From positions 1 through 54,280 of the IMG/VR virus record IMGVR_UViG_3300037493_002486: DNA of 54,280 bases; one strand, written 5' to 3'. Below, in pieces: positions 24,849 to 31,255 of this stretch. Each line of letters begins with the position of its first letter. Position 1 is the stretch's first letter. The position numbers and the translations under genes were made by a program. The notes beneath the pieces are model-generated. The model made no database searches, was not told where the DNA came from, and saw nothing but the letters and a program-made list of their open reading frames with translations. Source of the stretch: a virus.

Positions 24849-25220
24849 TTAGCGCTCTAAAAAACTCCCTTCCTTCATCTGACGCTCTTCATGGTGCCAT
24901 ATCCGGTGACAGCTGGCACACAACACCACGCATTTTGACTCAATCTCCGCACGGGCCATCTTGTATGCCCCGTTTTGGGCCAGCTCACTTATCTTTCTAT
25001 TGGCTGGGTCTTTTATAACATGGTGGAAGTCCAACGTGGCCGGATGATTCTGTCCGCACTGCACGCACTCCAAGGTGGACTTATACTCTTCCCACTCGGC
25101 CCGCATACGAATCTTCTGCATCCGTATGCGCTCGATGTGCGCTTCCCTGTTGTTGTGGTAGTGTTTACTTGAATACTGCCGTTGTTTTAATCTTCGTTCT
25201 TCCGGATCTTTAATTGGCAT
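24849..25220 (-). CDS. HNH endonuclease
   Basis: The frame is open from 25277, but I favour the ATG at 25220 because it has an AAGGG site about 13 nt upstream and starts MPIKDPEERRLKQRQYS, a typical basic N-terminus; this gives 123 aa. The C-terminal domain has CVQCG, the LDFHHV core and CASCHRIWHH, i.e. the zinc-binding HNH fold. Probably a free-standing homing endonuclease. It stands on the opposite strand next to pqqA. Confidence 0.8.
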   Translation of the reverse strand: MPIKDPEERRLKQRQYSSKHYHNNREAHIERIRMQKIRMRAEWEEYKSTLECVQCGQNHPATLDFHHVIKDPANRKISELAQNGAYKMARAEIESKCVVLCASCHRIWHHEERQMKEGSFLER

Positions 25221-25307
25221 AGTAGAATATACCCTTACAGAAAGACTCTTTATAACATTTATCGTATTAATATGCAAAATATGATAAATATCCTACCAAG
25301 GTGAAAA

Positions 25308-25424
25308 ATGACTGAAATCCTCGATTATTACCTATGCTACAAAGAAGCATTCTTACTTGGTGCGTCGTTTGGTATACTTGTTTCATATACTTTTGCTAAA
25401 AAAGCTTTACAAAATCATAGATGA
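25308..25424 (+). CDS. micro membrane protein, 38 aa
   Basis: ATG at 25308 with AGGTG upstream. The peptide is MTEILDYYLCYKEAFLLGA followed by a hydrophobic stretch and a short basic tail ending in KKALQNHR. A single membrane segment is likely. It is divergent from the HNH gene. Real but weakly supported; function unknown. Confidence 0.45.
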   Translation: MTEILDYYLCYKEAFLLGASFGILVSYTFAKKALQNHR

Positions 25425-25433
25425 TGGTATTCT
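25406..25433 (+). promoter_or_regulatory. possible sigma70-like promoter
   Basis: TTTACA (25406-25411) and TATTCT (25428-25433) are separated by 16 nt, upstream of the next small-gene chain. The match is moderate, and the elements lie in the end of the 38-aa ORF. Confidence 0.3.
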
Positions 25434-25496
25434 AGTTGCTCAAACCTATTTTTGGGGCGAATTATGTTTAACAGAAAGTTAGAAAAGGAAAATATC

Positions 25497-25688
25497 ATGT
25501 ATTTAATAGACTTAGCACGGGTGCAATTGCCACCTAATGAACTGCATGCCGCTATCGCACGTCGCGATGACAAAGTTGCACGGCTCAAGGAGCAAATGGG
25601 AAGTAAATACCGTCTTCATCCAGACAACATGGTCCGCTTACCACGGAACATACCTAATTTCTTGTTGAAGGAGAATGATAATGATTGA
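25497..25688 (+). CDS. hypothetical phage protein, 63 aa
   Basis: I chose the ATG at 25497, which has AAAAGGA 7 nt upstream; an earlier in-frame ATG at 25464 with GGGG is possible. The product MYLIDLARVQLPPNELHAA then becomes basic (RRDDKVARLKEQMGSKYR). No function recognised. Confidence 0.6.
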   Translation: MYLIDLARVQLPPNELHAAIARRDDKVARLKEQMGSKYRLHPDNMVRLPRNIPNFLLKENDND

Positions 25689-25872
25689 GTTTTTATTAGT
25701 AGGTGTAGTAGTTAATTTCATATTACTTGCAGGACTTTTTTATGTGTGCTCAAAAGAGTTTGAAAGATTAGAAGCTAGGCATAAGAAGGAAGAGGAAAAC
25801 TTTATTAAATTGATAGTGAGATACTATGAATTATTTCTTGAAATTAAGGAATTAAAAAGGGGTAAAAAATGA
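25681..25872 (+). CDS. small single-pass membrane protein, 63 aa
   Basis: The ATG at 25681 is preceded by AAGGAG at the right distance; an ATG at 25675 lies too close to it. One N-terminal hydrophobic segment (FLLVGVVVNFILLAGLFYV) is followed by a charged coiled coil (ERLEARHKKEEENFIKLI). The arrangement suggests a membrane-anchored coiled coil; spanin-like function cannot be claimed. Confidence 0.6.
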   Translation: MIEFLLVGVVVNFILLAGLFYVCSKEFERLEARHKKEEENFIKLIVRYYELFLEIKELKRGKK

Positions 25873-26090
25873 AAACAATCGTCCATGTTAACCAACATGT
25901 GATTAAGGAAAATTCAAAGACAGGGGAAAGAAATCCCGTGTTGACTGTTAAAACTTATAAGACCAATACCTACGCACACGAAGTAGAGATAAAAGGCGAC
26001 AGCAAGGTTGTATACAGCCCTGACAAGCCTTTAAGTTGCGGCGCCAAGGTATGGATCGAGACTCAAGGAGAGGTGGTGATAATAAAATGA
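25869..26090 (+). CDS. hypothetical phage protein, 73 aa
   Basis: Beta-rich small protein (KTIVHVNQHVIKENSKTGE and VEIKGDSKVVYSP), similar to a phage family known to me only as conserved hypothetical. RBS AAAAGGGG. It overlaps the preceding gene by 4 nt and the next by ATGA. Confidence 0.7.
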   Translation: MKTIVHVNQHVIKENSKTGERNPVLTVKTYKTNTYAHEVEIKGDSKVVYSPDKPLSCGAKVWIETQGEVVIIK

Positions 26091-26278
26091 AATACACATA
26101 CGACACAGAGCTATTGTCCGACCTTTATAAAGACGCTTACGGCTTTCGTCCTGACGCAGAATACTTTAAGGCCTGGAAGGAATACCCCGACGACTTTAAA
26201 CAAGTTATATGGAACAGAATACTGGTCGACCTTGCGGCGGCCATAGAAGCAGATAAGGAAGAAGAGCAATATGAGTGA
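26087..26278 (+). CDS. hypothetical phage protein, 63 aa
   Basis: I place the start at the ATG at 26087 that overlaps the previous TGA, with GGAGAGG about 20 nt upstream; the open frame extends further 5' without a good start. The product MKYTYDTELLSDLYKDAYG is helical and Trp-containing (YFKAWKEYPDDFKQVIW) with a very acidic C-terminus. Unknown function. Confidence 0.65.
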   Translation: MKYTYDTELLSDLYKDAYGFRPDAEYFKAWKEYPDDFKQVIWNRILVDLAAAIEADKEEEQYE

Positions 26279-26606
26279 TTTACACGCTTTTAAAGACACA
26301 AAAGATATGACGGACTGGCTACGTGACAATGCATGGTCAGGATTAAGAGGAGAGGGCACGATTTCTTCTTCCCCAATGTCCGACCCTGTCAATTCTCCAT
26401 CGCACTACACCAGCGGAGGGATCGAAACGATCGACTACATGGAGGCCAAGTCCACCCCTGAGGAATTCAGAGGGCACCTACGCCTATCTGCACTCAAGTA
26501 TCTGTCCCGCGCCGGCCTTAAAGACGACACACTCAAGGATTTAAAGAAAGCGCAGTGGTATATCAATGCCTTGGTGGACTTTATTGAAGACAATCAAGAT
26601 AATTAA
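26271..26606 (+). CDS. DUF3310 phage protein
   Basis: The 111-aa product has the DUF3310 signature: SPSHYTSGGIETIDYME, then EFRGHLRLSALKYLSRAG and DDTLKDLKKAQWYINAL in its C-terminal 75 residues. This small domain is common in tailed phages as an alone-standing protein or fused to nucleotide kinases; its activity is not settled. The N-terminal 35 residues are a charged extension. Confidence 0.85.
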   Translation: MSDLHAFKDTKDMTDWLRDNAWSGLRGEGTISSSPMSDPVNSPSHYTSGGIETIDYMEAKSTPEEFRGHLRLSALKYLSRAGLKDDTLKDLKKAQWYINALVDFIEDNQDN

Positions 26607-26621
26607 TAGTAAACTAGGCCA

Positions 26622-26813
26622 ATGGACGACGAAAAACTAATGCAGATAGTCAGGATTACTGTGGACGGGATAACGTATCCCATGTTCGCACCTGTTATAT
26701 GCAAAGAAGACGAAGAAGTAGGCGAAATTCAAGACCTAGAATTCGGTGAAATCGTCGTAATGAAACACATCGTATCTTGCTTACTTCATGGACTGAATAA
26801 TACGGTGCAATGA
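26622..26813 (+). CDS. small acidic hypothetical protein, 63 aa
   Basis: MDDEKLMQIVRITVDGITYPM followed by an acidic middle (CKEDEEVGEIQDLEFGEI) and a helical end. It is the last gene before the terminator at 26871. Function unknown. Confidence 0.6.
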   Translation: MDDEKLMQIVRITVDGITYPMFAPVICKEDEEVGEIQDLEFGEIVVMKHIVSCLLHGLNNTVQ

Positions 26814-26870
26814 CAAGAAAATAATGGCATTTAGGTAACTTATTACGGCCAAAACAGAGAATAATTTTAT

Positions 26871-26898
26871 AGAGACCCGAAGGTCTCTTTTTTTTATA
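26871..26898 (+). terminator. rho-independent terminator
   Basis: Stem AGAGACC-CGAA-GGTCTCT followed by eight T residues. It ends the small-gene operon 57 nt after the last stop. Confidence 0.88.
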
Positions 26899-27371
26899 AG
26901 TAGCGTTTTGAAAAATAGACGTAATGTAACGTAATGGGGTTTTTTAATGGATTTTGGGTGTTTTTGCTTAAAAAATAGGCAATTTTGCTTAAAAAATAGG
27001 CAGGTTTTTAGGTGCGTTTTGAGAGGGAAATAGGCTGAATGGCTTGGTGCGTGGGTCTTGGGGGGTTTTTCATGTTGGTTTGTTAATGGATCATGGCTCA
27101 CGGACCACGGAGCAATTAATGCATTCTATATAAGGTAGCGTTTTGAAAAAAAAAAAATTAAATTGTTTTTTTTAAAATTTGACGTAATAGACGTAATGCC
27201 GTAAGGAACCAGTCGTAGCAACGTTCTTCAGCATTACGTTACATTACGTTGAAATAATAGACGTAATGGAATATCAAAACGTTCTAAAAGTGCGCGCGAG
27301 ACCAAAATTTGGAAAAAATAAATTCTTTTTTTTGGCTAAAAAAGTGTAATGAGAGTGCTTTTTTTGAATAG
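26899..27371. repeat. AT-rich iteron region (candidate origin or regulator array)
   Basis: No gene. It holds seven ACGTAAT sites, six with a final G: plus strand at 26919, 26929, 27182, 27191 and 27261; minus strand at 27232-27239 and 27242-27249. They occur mostly in pairs 9-10 nt apart. A 20-bp direct repeat (TTTTGCTTAAAAAATAGGCA) is at 26962-26981 and 26983-27002. TAGCGTTTTGAAAAA occurs at 26901 and again at about 27136, the latter before a run of A and T. A short CCAAAATTTGG dyad is at 27302. The design recalls iteron-type origins or a cooperative repressor site. Confidence 0.6.
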
Positions 27372-27401
27372 GTTTGGAAGTAAATACATCTGTTTGGAAG
27401 T
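27372..27401 (+). repeat. direct repeat GTTTGGAAGT, 20-nt period
   Basis: Two exact copies at 27372-27381 and 27392-27401, start to start 20 nt, i.e. about two DNA turns. The second copy carries the TTGGAA -35 box of the next promoter, so it could be an activator or repressor site. Confidence 0.5.
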
Positions 27402-27422
27402 CCTTGTTATTTGTGTTACATT
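27394..27422 (+). promoter_or_regulatory. candidate promoter of the terS operon
   Basis: TTGGAA (27394-27399) and TACATT (27417-27422) with a 17-nt spacer, the same pattern as the promoters at 13441, 20424 and 40560. Confidence 0.5.
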
Positions 27423-27458
27423 ATCGGGTAAGATTTGGTATATGAGGAGAAAGTGATA

Positions 27459-27719
27459 ATGCCGTCGAAGGATGAAGAAGTAAAACTAACTGGAATAACA
27501 CCAAGAAAGCATGCTGTTCGCCATAGTGGCAATGGAAGAGCTAAGTATCCGTTTAAGGCAATGATCATAGGTGACTACTTTACTGTGGGCACTGAAGCAG
27601 AAGCCATCAACATACGAGGCGCTTTGAAATCGTTTTACAGAAGGATAGAGAATAGGCGCTTTACTGTTCGCCAGCCTATCGATAATGATTACATATGGAT
27701 TTGCAGGAGGGTAAGCTAA
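27459..27719 (+). CDS. basic hypothetical phage protein, 86 aa
   Basis: The ATG at 27459 has GAGGAG about 9 nt upstream; the frame is open further upstream with only a TTG. The product is basic with SGNGRAKYPFKAMIIGDYFTV and a helix with RRIENRRFTVRQ, consistent with a small nucleic-acid-binding protein. Directly coupled to the terminase small subunit gene (TAATG). Function not known. Confidence 0.65.
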   Translation: MPSKDEEVKLTGITPRKHAVRHSGNGRAKYPFKAMIIGDYFTVGTEAEAINIRGALKSFYRRIENRRFTVRQPIDNDYIWICRRVS

Positions 27720-28462
27720 TGGCGCTTAAGGATGTTTGGAATGTTCCGCCCATCTTGGGGGATAAATTGCAGAAGAGACTATCTAGTAATGTAGGCTCTT
27801 TGCTTAGTCAGAAGAAGAAGTTAAACGGCCGCGAGTGGAAGTTTGTGCAAGAGCTGGTATCCGGTGACGGCCAAGTCACAATGAAAGAGTGCGCTATCCT
27901 TGCTGGCTTTAGTGAGAAATCAGCAAAGGTTACGGCATGGAAGCTTACCAATCCTGAAATCTGTCCGCATGTAGTTGCCGCGATCCAAGAGTATCGTGCA
28001 GAGTTAAATGCAAAGTATGGCACCAATTACGATAGGCACATGAAGGATTTGCAGTTGATACGGGATAAAGCGCTTGAAGCTGGCGCTTTCGGTGCGGCTG
28101 TATCTGCTGAATATCGTCGAGGTCAGGCACTTGGAACCATCTACATCGAGAGGAAAGAAGTTCGCATAGGCACCATCGATAGTATGAGTAAAGACGAAGT
28201 AATGCGTAAGCTTGAGGAAATCAAAAGAATTTACGGCGCTCCACCTCAAACCATCATTGATATGGAACCTATTGATGTAGAGAGCACCATCGAGGTTGAA
28301 CCGGCATTTGACGCAAACGAGGTAATAGAGAATGGCAATAAAACCAGAGGCGGGGCTATACAAAAGGCTGAAAGAGAATCTACCGGAGGCGCACATCACG
28401 AGAATAGAATCGAGAGTGAACCTAGGGATACCGGACTGTCTGATAGCGCTGAACAAGACTAG
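27719..28462 (+). CDS. terS: terminase small subunit (putative)
   Basis: The ATG at 27719 overlaps the preceding TAA and has AGGAGGG upstream. 247 aa. An N-terminal helix-turn-helix-like region (NGREWKFVQELVSGDGQVTM and KECAILAGFSEKSAKVTAW) matches the DNA-recognition domain of TerS proteins, followed by a helical segment for oligomerisation (ELNAKYGTNYDRHMKDLQLI). The last 44 residues are low-complexity and lie entirely in the overlap with the nuclease gene. It recognises packaging sites for the large subunit, which is encoded 7.6 kb away at 36087. Confidence 0.75.
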   Translation: MALKDVWNVPPILGDKLQKRLSSNVGSLLSQKKKLNGREWKFVQELVSGDGQVTMKECAILAGFSEKSAKVTAWKLTNPEICPHVVAAIQEYRAELNAKYGTNYDRHMKDLQLIRDKALEAGAFGAAVSAEYRRGQALGTIYIERKEVRIGTIDSMSKDEVMRKLEEIKRIYGAPPQTIIDMEPIDVESTIEVEPAFDANEVIENGNKTRGGAIQKAERESTGGAHHENRIESEPRDTGLSDSAEQD

Positions 28463-28748
28463 GTTTGTAATGGTGGAGCTGAAAGTGGTAAAGCGCGGTA
28501 AGAAGGTCGCGCTTAGTCCACACCAAGTAGCCTTCCATCTCAAGCATGCCAGCTTAGGCTGTCCCACATATATCTTGGTGCAGTATCATCCGGCCGGCAC
28601 AACATCTGCATTAAAGGCCGAGCTATTGCTATATGACGGATCGCAAGCAGAGGATTTGCTGTTGCGTGGCGTGGAATGTATCCCAGCTGAAAAATGGCCG
28701 CTATCACATGTGCATTGGCATATGTTTAGGCATGCTTTAACCGAGTAA
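28332..28748 (+). CDS. VRR-NUC-type nuclease
   Basis: 138 aa. The motif order of VRR-NUC (PD-(D/E)XK) nucleases is present: ESRVNLGIPDCL (D35), VELK with E49 and K51, and SPHQVAFH with Q65. Such enzymes cut branched DNA or serve as Holliday-junction nucleases in phages. The first 131 nt overlap the 3' end of terS in the +1 frame; the start cannot move downstream without losing the ESR-GIPD motif. Ends at a strong terminator. Confidence 0.8.
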   Translation: MAIKPEAGLYKRLKENLPEAHITRIESRVNLGIPDCLIALNKTRFVMVELKVVKRGKKVALSPHQVAFHLKHASLGCPTYILVQYHPAGTTSALKAELLLYDGSQAEDLLLRGVECIPAEKWPLSHVHWHMFRHALTE

Positions 28749-28751
28749 AAG

Positions 28752-28779
28752 AAAAGGGGCTTAGCGCCCCTTTTTTATT
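28752..28779. terminator. bidirectional terminator
   Basis: AAAAGGGGC-TTA-GCGCCCCTTTTTT: stem GGGGC/GCCCC with A and T runs on both sides. It serves the plus-strand terS operon and the minus-strand accessory operon, which meet here. Confidence 0.85.
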
Positions 28780-28933
28780 GCCCTCCAAATATATTTGCAA
28801 ATAGCAACATCGATAATAGTCTAAATATAGTGCTGAGTTTGAACGGTGCCTCCGGCGCCGCTGGTTTAGTCTCTATCGTTGCTCGCTCGCGTCGCAATCG
28901 TCTGCGTCGATCGTGTGGGTTTTCTCGTGGCAT
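28775..28933 (-). CDS. small basic/hydrophobic protein, 52 aa
   Basis: ATG at 28933, nine nt after the stop of the preceding gene. An Arg-rich N-terminus (NPHDRRRRLRRER) is followed by a Pro/Ala linker and a hydrophobic C-terminal helix (LSTIFRLLSMLLFANIF), a tail-anchored-membrane layout. It is the last gene of the minus-strand operon; its stop overlaps the terminator. Real but modestly supported. Confidence 0.45.
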   Translation of the reverse strand: MPRENPHDRRRRLRRERATIETKPAAPEAPFKLSTIFRLLSMLLFANIFGGQ

Positions 28934-28942
28934 AGCAAGTCA

Positions 28943-29155
28943 TCACCCCTTGTATACTCTAATTGCTTCATCTTCTATGTCATCAATGAATGAATCGCCT
29001 AAATCGCTTTCACGGACTGAATCGCCATCTTCATCTAGAATGCGCTTGATTGGCACTTCATACAATGTAGGGCTGTCGCCCGTGCCGTATCCGTCACGGT
29101 CTTCAGTCACATGCGCCGTTATCAAAAACCCTTGGTGCTCGAATTCAAAGCTCAT
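28943..29155 (-). CDS. small acidic protein, 70 aa
   Basis: MSFEFEHQGFLITAHVTEDRD followed by YEVPIKRILDEDGDSVRESD. Strongly acidic C-terminal half. Similar small acidic proteins occur in accessory regions of plasmids and phages. RBS AAAGGTAG. Function unknown. Confidence 0.65.
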   Translation of the reverse strand: MSFEFEHQGFLITAHVTEDRDGYGTGDSPTLYEVPIKRILDEDGDSVRESDLGDSFIDDIEDEAIRVYKG

Positions 29156-29161
29156 GGATAT

Positions 29162-29437
29162 CTACCTTTCAAATGCATTTAAATAATCGTTAACGGCCTC
29201 GCTGGCGGTCTCGCCCTCATAGCTGGTCGCTATAATCTCGGCGCAGTCTTCTTCTGATAATTCATACCTTAGCCGCTTGGCATAGTCTTTTAAATCCGTA
29301 TGGTCAAAACTAATCTCTTCTACATAAGAGGCATTCGCTGTCTGATAGCGATACTCTTTAGCACAAGCCAAGGCGTCTTTTTCGTTATCAAAGGTGCCTA
29401 AGCATGTGCCGTTATGGTTGTATGCATTAAATGTCAT
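29162..29437 (-). CDS. hypothetical protein, 91 aa
   Basis: MTFNAYNHNGTCLGTFDNEKDALACAKEY is followed by an acidic helical region (ELSEEDCAEIIATSYEGE). The N-terminus resembles a small beta-hairpin/helix unit often repeated in such accessory proteins. Start overlaps the stop of the preceding gene. Unknown function. Confidence 0.65.
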   Translation of the reverse strand: MTFNAYNHNGTCLGTFDNEKDALACAKEYRYQTANASYVEEISFDHTDLKDYAKRLRYELSEEDCAEIIATSYEGETASEAVNDYLNAFER

Positions 29438-29588
29438 CTTGCACCTCCATTAGTTTTTTTACATCAGTATCAATCAAGCATGCCACATCGTCCCTAAGGT
29501 CGCCTTCTGAAAATTCATTGATTAATACGCCTGTTTCCTCGTCGTATACACCTATCGTCACTTTGTAATACCATTTTCTAGTTTTCAT
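29427..29588 (-). CDS. small hypothetical protein, 53 aa
   Basis: ATG at 29588, ten nt after the preceding stop. MKTRKWYYKVTIGVYDEE, then EFSEGDLRDDVACLIDTDVK. The C-terminus overlaps the next gene start by 11 nt. Shape fits the chain of small accessory genes; it was too short for routine ORF calling. Confidence 0.6.
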   Translation of the reverse strand: MKTRKWYYKVTIGVYDEETGVLINEFSEGDLRDDVACLIDTDVKKLMEVQDDI

Positions 29589-29597
29589 ATTAAGCCC

Positions 29598-30059
29598 CTA
29601 TACATCGTATTGTTGATAAATAATTAATATACCGGTATTGGTTGAATGATTAAACGGTAGCCAGTTATAGTGCCGGCAAAAATACCCTCCGGCCTCTTGA
29701 TGAGTCTCTGCATAGTAATTAGTAGCAAAAAAATCCTCTACTCTGTCGGCCGTTATGTCCGCCTCAAAATCTTCAAGCTTTAAGTATAGGTCTTGCCCAT
29801 CTACGCCTAAGGGAATAGTCCCTATCCGCGTCACTTTTATTGTGTCCAAGCTTGGCACCTCCACGATCCTAAAATCTTCTCTGTCTGTGTAGTCTTTTAA
29901 ATTGCCGGCGTCTACTTCATGCTCCGTCTCTTTTAAAAACTCGTCCAGCGCGGCCTGTGCACTTTCTATGCTGTCGAACCTAGTAGGTTCGCCATCATCG
30001 CTCCATGTATTTTTCCATCCGCCACATAGGCAATACTCTTGCACTTCATACTTGGCCAT
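29598..30059 (-). CDS. accessory hypothetical protein, 153 aa
   Basis: Begins MAKYEVQEYCLCGGWKNTW, then a helix-rich part with FDSIESAQAALDEFLKE. It resembles a conserved hypothetical found on plasmids and in phages. Start lies one nt after the preceding stop. Function unknown; the context is antirestriction or plasmid-like accessory genes. Confidence 0.7.
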   Translation of the reverse strand: MAKYEVQEYCLCGGWKNTWSDDGEPTRFDSIESAQAALDEFLKETEHEVDAGNLKDYTDREDFRIVEVPSLDTIKVTRIGTIPLGVDGQDLYLKLEDFEADITADRVEDFFATNYYAETHQEAGGYFCRHYNWLPFNHSTNTGILIIYQQYDV

Positions 30060-30060
30060 A

Positions 30061-30219
30061 TCACACCCTCCCTTTCACTAGCGCATAAATCAATGCCAGT
30101 CTATCTGTCGTCATATTAAATAAAGCCGCCCCGAAATACTCTTCTATATCGCTAACAGTCCGAGCGGGTAATGCCTCCCTTATTGTTAGCTCCATCGCGT
30201 CTAGCATGGTCTCGGTCAT
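30061..30219 (-). CDS. small hypothetical protein, 52 aa
   Basis: I prefer the start ATG at 30219, which overlaps the TGA of the 26-aa ORF upstream (ATGA); a longer frame from 30273 is possible but would overlap that ORF. MTETMLDAMELTIREALP is helical and acidic, and the end is hydrophobic (RLALIYALVKGRV). Confidence 0.55.
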   Translation of the reverse strand: MTETMLDAMELTIREALPARTVSDIEEYFGAALFNMTTDRLALIYALVKGRV

Positions 30220-30296
30220 ATCACACCCCCAATTAAAAGTAGTGCTGTCGTTAAAGTAATTGCCCATAGGCATATCGTGAATGTCTTATCGGTCAT
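30216..30296 (-). CDS. micro membrane peptide, 26 aa
   Basis: ATG at 30296 after the repeated junction TAG-ACC-ATG, ends ATGA into the next gene. Peptide MTDKTFTICLWAITLTTALL is one hydrophobic segment. Its coupling on both sides supports it, but its length makes it uncertain. Confidence 0.45.
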   Translation of the reverse strand: MTDKTFTICLWAITLTTALLLIGGVI

Positions 30297-30299
30297 GGT

Positions 30300-30452
30300 C
30301 TATTCTTCCTCAATTAGTTTAATCATCTGCGCCAATGCGTCTGTATTAGAATGCCAGTCGGTCATCTCTATTAGCATAGGCTCTTTCTCGGCTATGTGAT
30401 TAATCAAGTCACATAGGTATTGCATTCTTGCTATCCTATATTGCTTGGTCAT
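30300..30452 (-). CDS. small hypothetical protein, 50 aa
   Basis: ATG at 30452 overlaps the preceding TGA (ATGA); the stop TAG precedes the next start by three nt (TAGACCATG). MTKQYRIARMQYLCDLINHI is a basic helix, and the end is acidic. Unknown function. Confidence 0.55.
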   Translation of the reverse strand: MTKQYRIARMQYLCDLINHIAEKEPMLIEMTDWHSNTDALAQMIKLIEEE

Positions 30453-30685
30453 AGCTCGTCCTCCCCTTCTTTGTCATCTTCCGGCTCCGGAAATAGATAG
30501 TCTGCCGTGAATTGGATAACATCCCAGTTTATGCCGTTGTTAGCGTCAAAATCATCGGCCAAAACTTCCAGCACTCTTAGCGCCTCGGATTCAGTTAAAT
30601 CCGGCCTTATGTTTAATACATCATCAATGTGCCAGTCGTCGGCTAAATACCAAATACCTGTCTCTGTCTGCTTCATATGTGCCAT
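30449..30685 (-). CDS. acidic hypothetical protein, 78 aa
   Basis: MAHMKQTETGIWYLADDWHIDDVLNIR has two helices with the segment LTESEALRVLEVLADDFDAN, and the end is DDKEGEDEL. This pattern is known to me from small genes on plasmids near antirestriction genes. Could be a DNA mimic by its acidity; not proved. Confidence 0.65.
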   Translation of the reverse strand: MAHMKQTETGIWYLADDWHIDDVLNIRPDLTESEALRVLEVLADDFDANNGINWDVIQFTADYLFPEPEDDKEGEDEL

Positions 30686-30688
30686 GGT

Positions 30689-30880
30689 CTAATCCTCTTC
30701 TATAATGCCGCTATCTAAGCATGCGGCTAATACGGTCTGCGCTAAGCGCCTATCTGCCATTATGGCCATCGCTATTGTTTCCTGTAGCTCTTGCCATTCG
30801 TCACGGTCTATGTTGCCTTGCCATTCATAATTATCAACAAGGCGGCTTATTGCCCATTCAATACTTGAGTGTAGATTCAT
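30689..30880 (-). CDS. hypothetical protein, 63 aa
   Basis: Helical (MNLHSSIEWAISRLVDNYEW and LQETIAMAIMADRRLAQTVL) with a short acidic end. Start overlaps the preceding TGA (ATGA), and the stop is followed by the TAGACCATG junction. Function unknown. Confidence 0.6.
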   Translation of the reverse strand: MNLHSSIEWAISRLVDNYEWQGNIDRDEWQELQETIAMAIMADRRLAQTVLAACLDSGIIEED

Positions 30881-31047
30881 AGTGTCGGCTCCCTATCTAG
30901 TGCGTCAATCGTATCAATAATGCAACTATCGGCCACGCTCATCAATCGCTCTATAGTGCCGTCGTTGATATCTTGCGCATAGTGATATACATTCGACAAT
31001 AATCGTTGCGCTTGGTCTAAGTCGCTAAGTATTTGGTCTCTTGTCAT
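30877..31047 (-). CDS. hypothetical protein, 56 aa
   Basis: ATG at 31047 follows a TAG-ACC-ATG junction; ends ATGA into the next gene. A predicted all-helical acidic protein (MTRDQILSDLDQAQRLLSNV). It was too short for routine ORF calling, but its junctions fit the operon. Unknown function. Confidence 0.6.
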   Translation of the reverse strand: MTRDQILSDLDQAQRLLSNVYHYAQDINDGTIERLMSVADSCIIDTIDALDREPTL

Positions 31048-31050
31048 GGT

Positions 31051-31239
31051 CTAGTCCCTTTCGTCAAAGTCACAATGTTTTAGCTCGGCCAATAGCTCGG
31101 CCTCGTCCATGTTTTTGAATCCCTTGAAGCCATACATTAACAAGTCCCATATTAGGCCATCATTAAAGCTAGTATCGGTTTGGCATAGCTCTAGGTTATA
31201 TTCCACAAGCTTGCTAATTAGTTCGTCTCTATCAGTCAT
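31051..31239 (-). CDS. hypothetical protein, 62 aa
   Basis: MTDRDELISKLVEYNLELCQ followed by LIWDLLMYGFKGFKNM and an acidic end (CDFDERD). Start is 16 nt after the stop of the gp88-like gene, with AAAGCGAGAAAG upstream. No function recognised. Confidence 0.65.
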   Translation of the reverse strand: MTDRDELISKLVEYNLELCQTDTSFNDGLIWDLLMYGFKGFKNMDEAELLAELKHCDFDERD

Positions 31240-31255
31240 TTTGCTTTCTCGCTTT

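Noticed and set aside
26781-27101. 106-aa minus-strand frame with repeated LFFKQ
   Set aside because: It runs through the terminator and the direct repeats of the noncoding region, and its repeat is only a reading of the 21-nt period.
26899-27371. CRISPR array
   Set aside because: The ACGTAAT sites are short, unevenly spaced and in both orientations, without spacers of equal length.
30061-30273. Longer 70-aa start at 30273
   Set aside because: The shorter start at 30219 overlaps the upstream stop as ATGA, like its neighbours; the extra 18 residues are another frame of the 26-aa membrane ORF.
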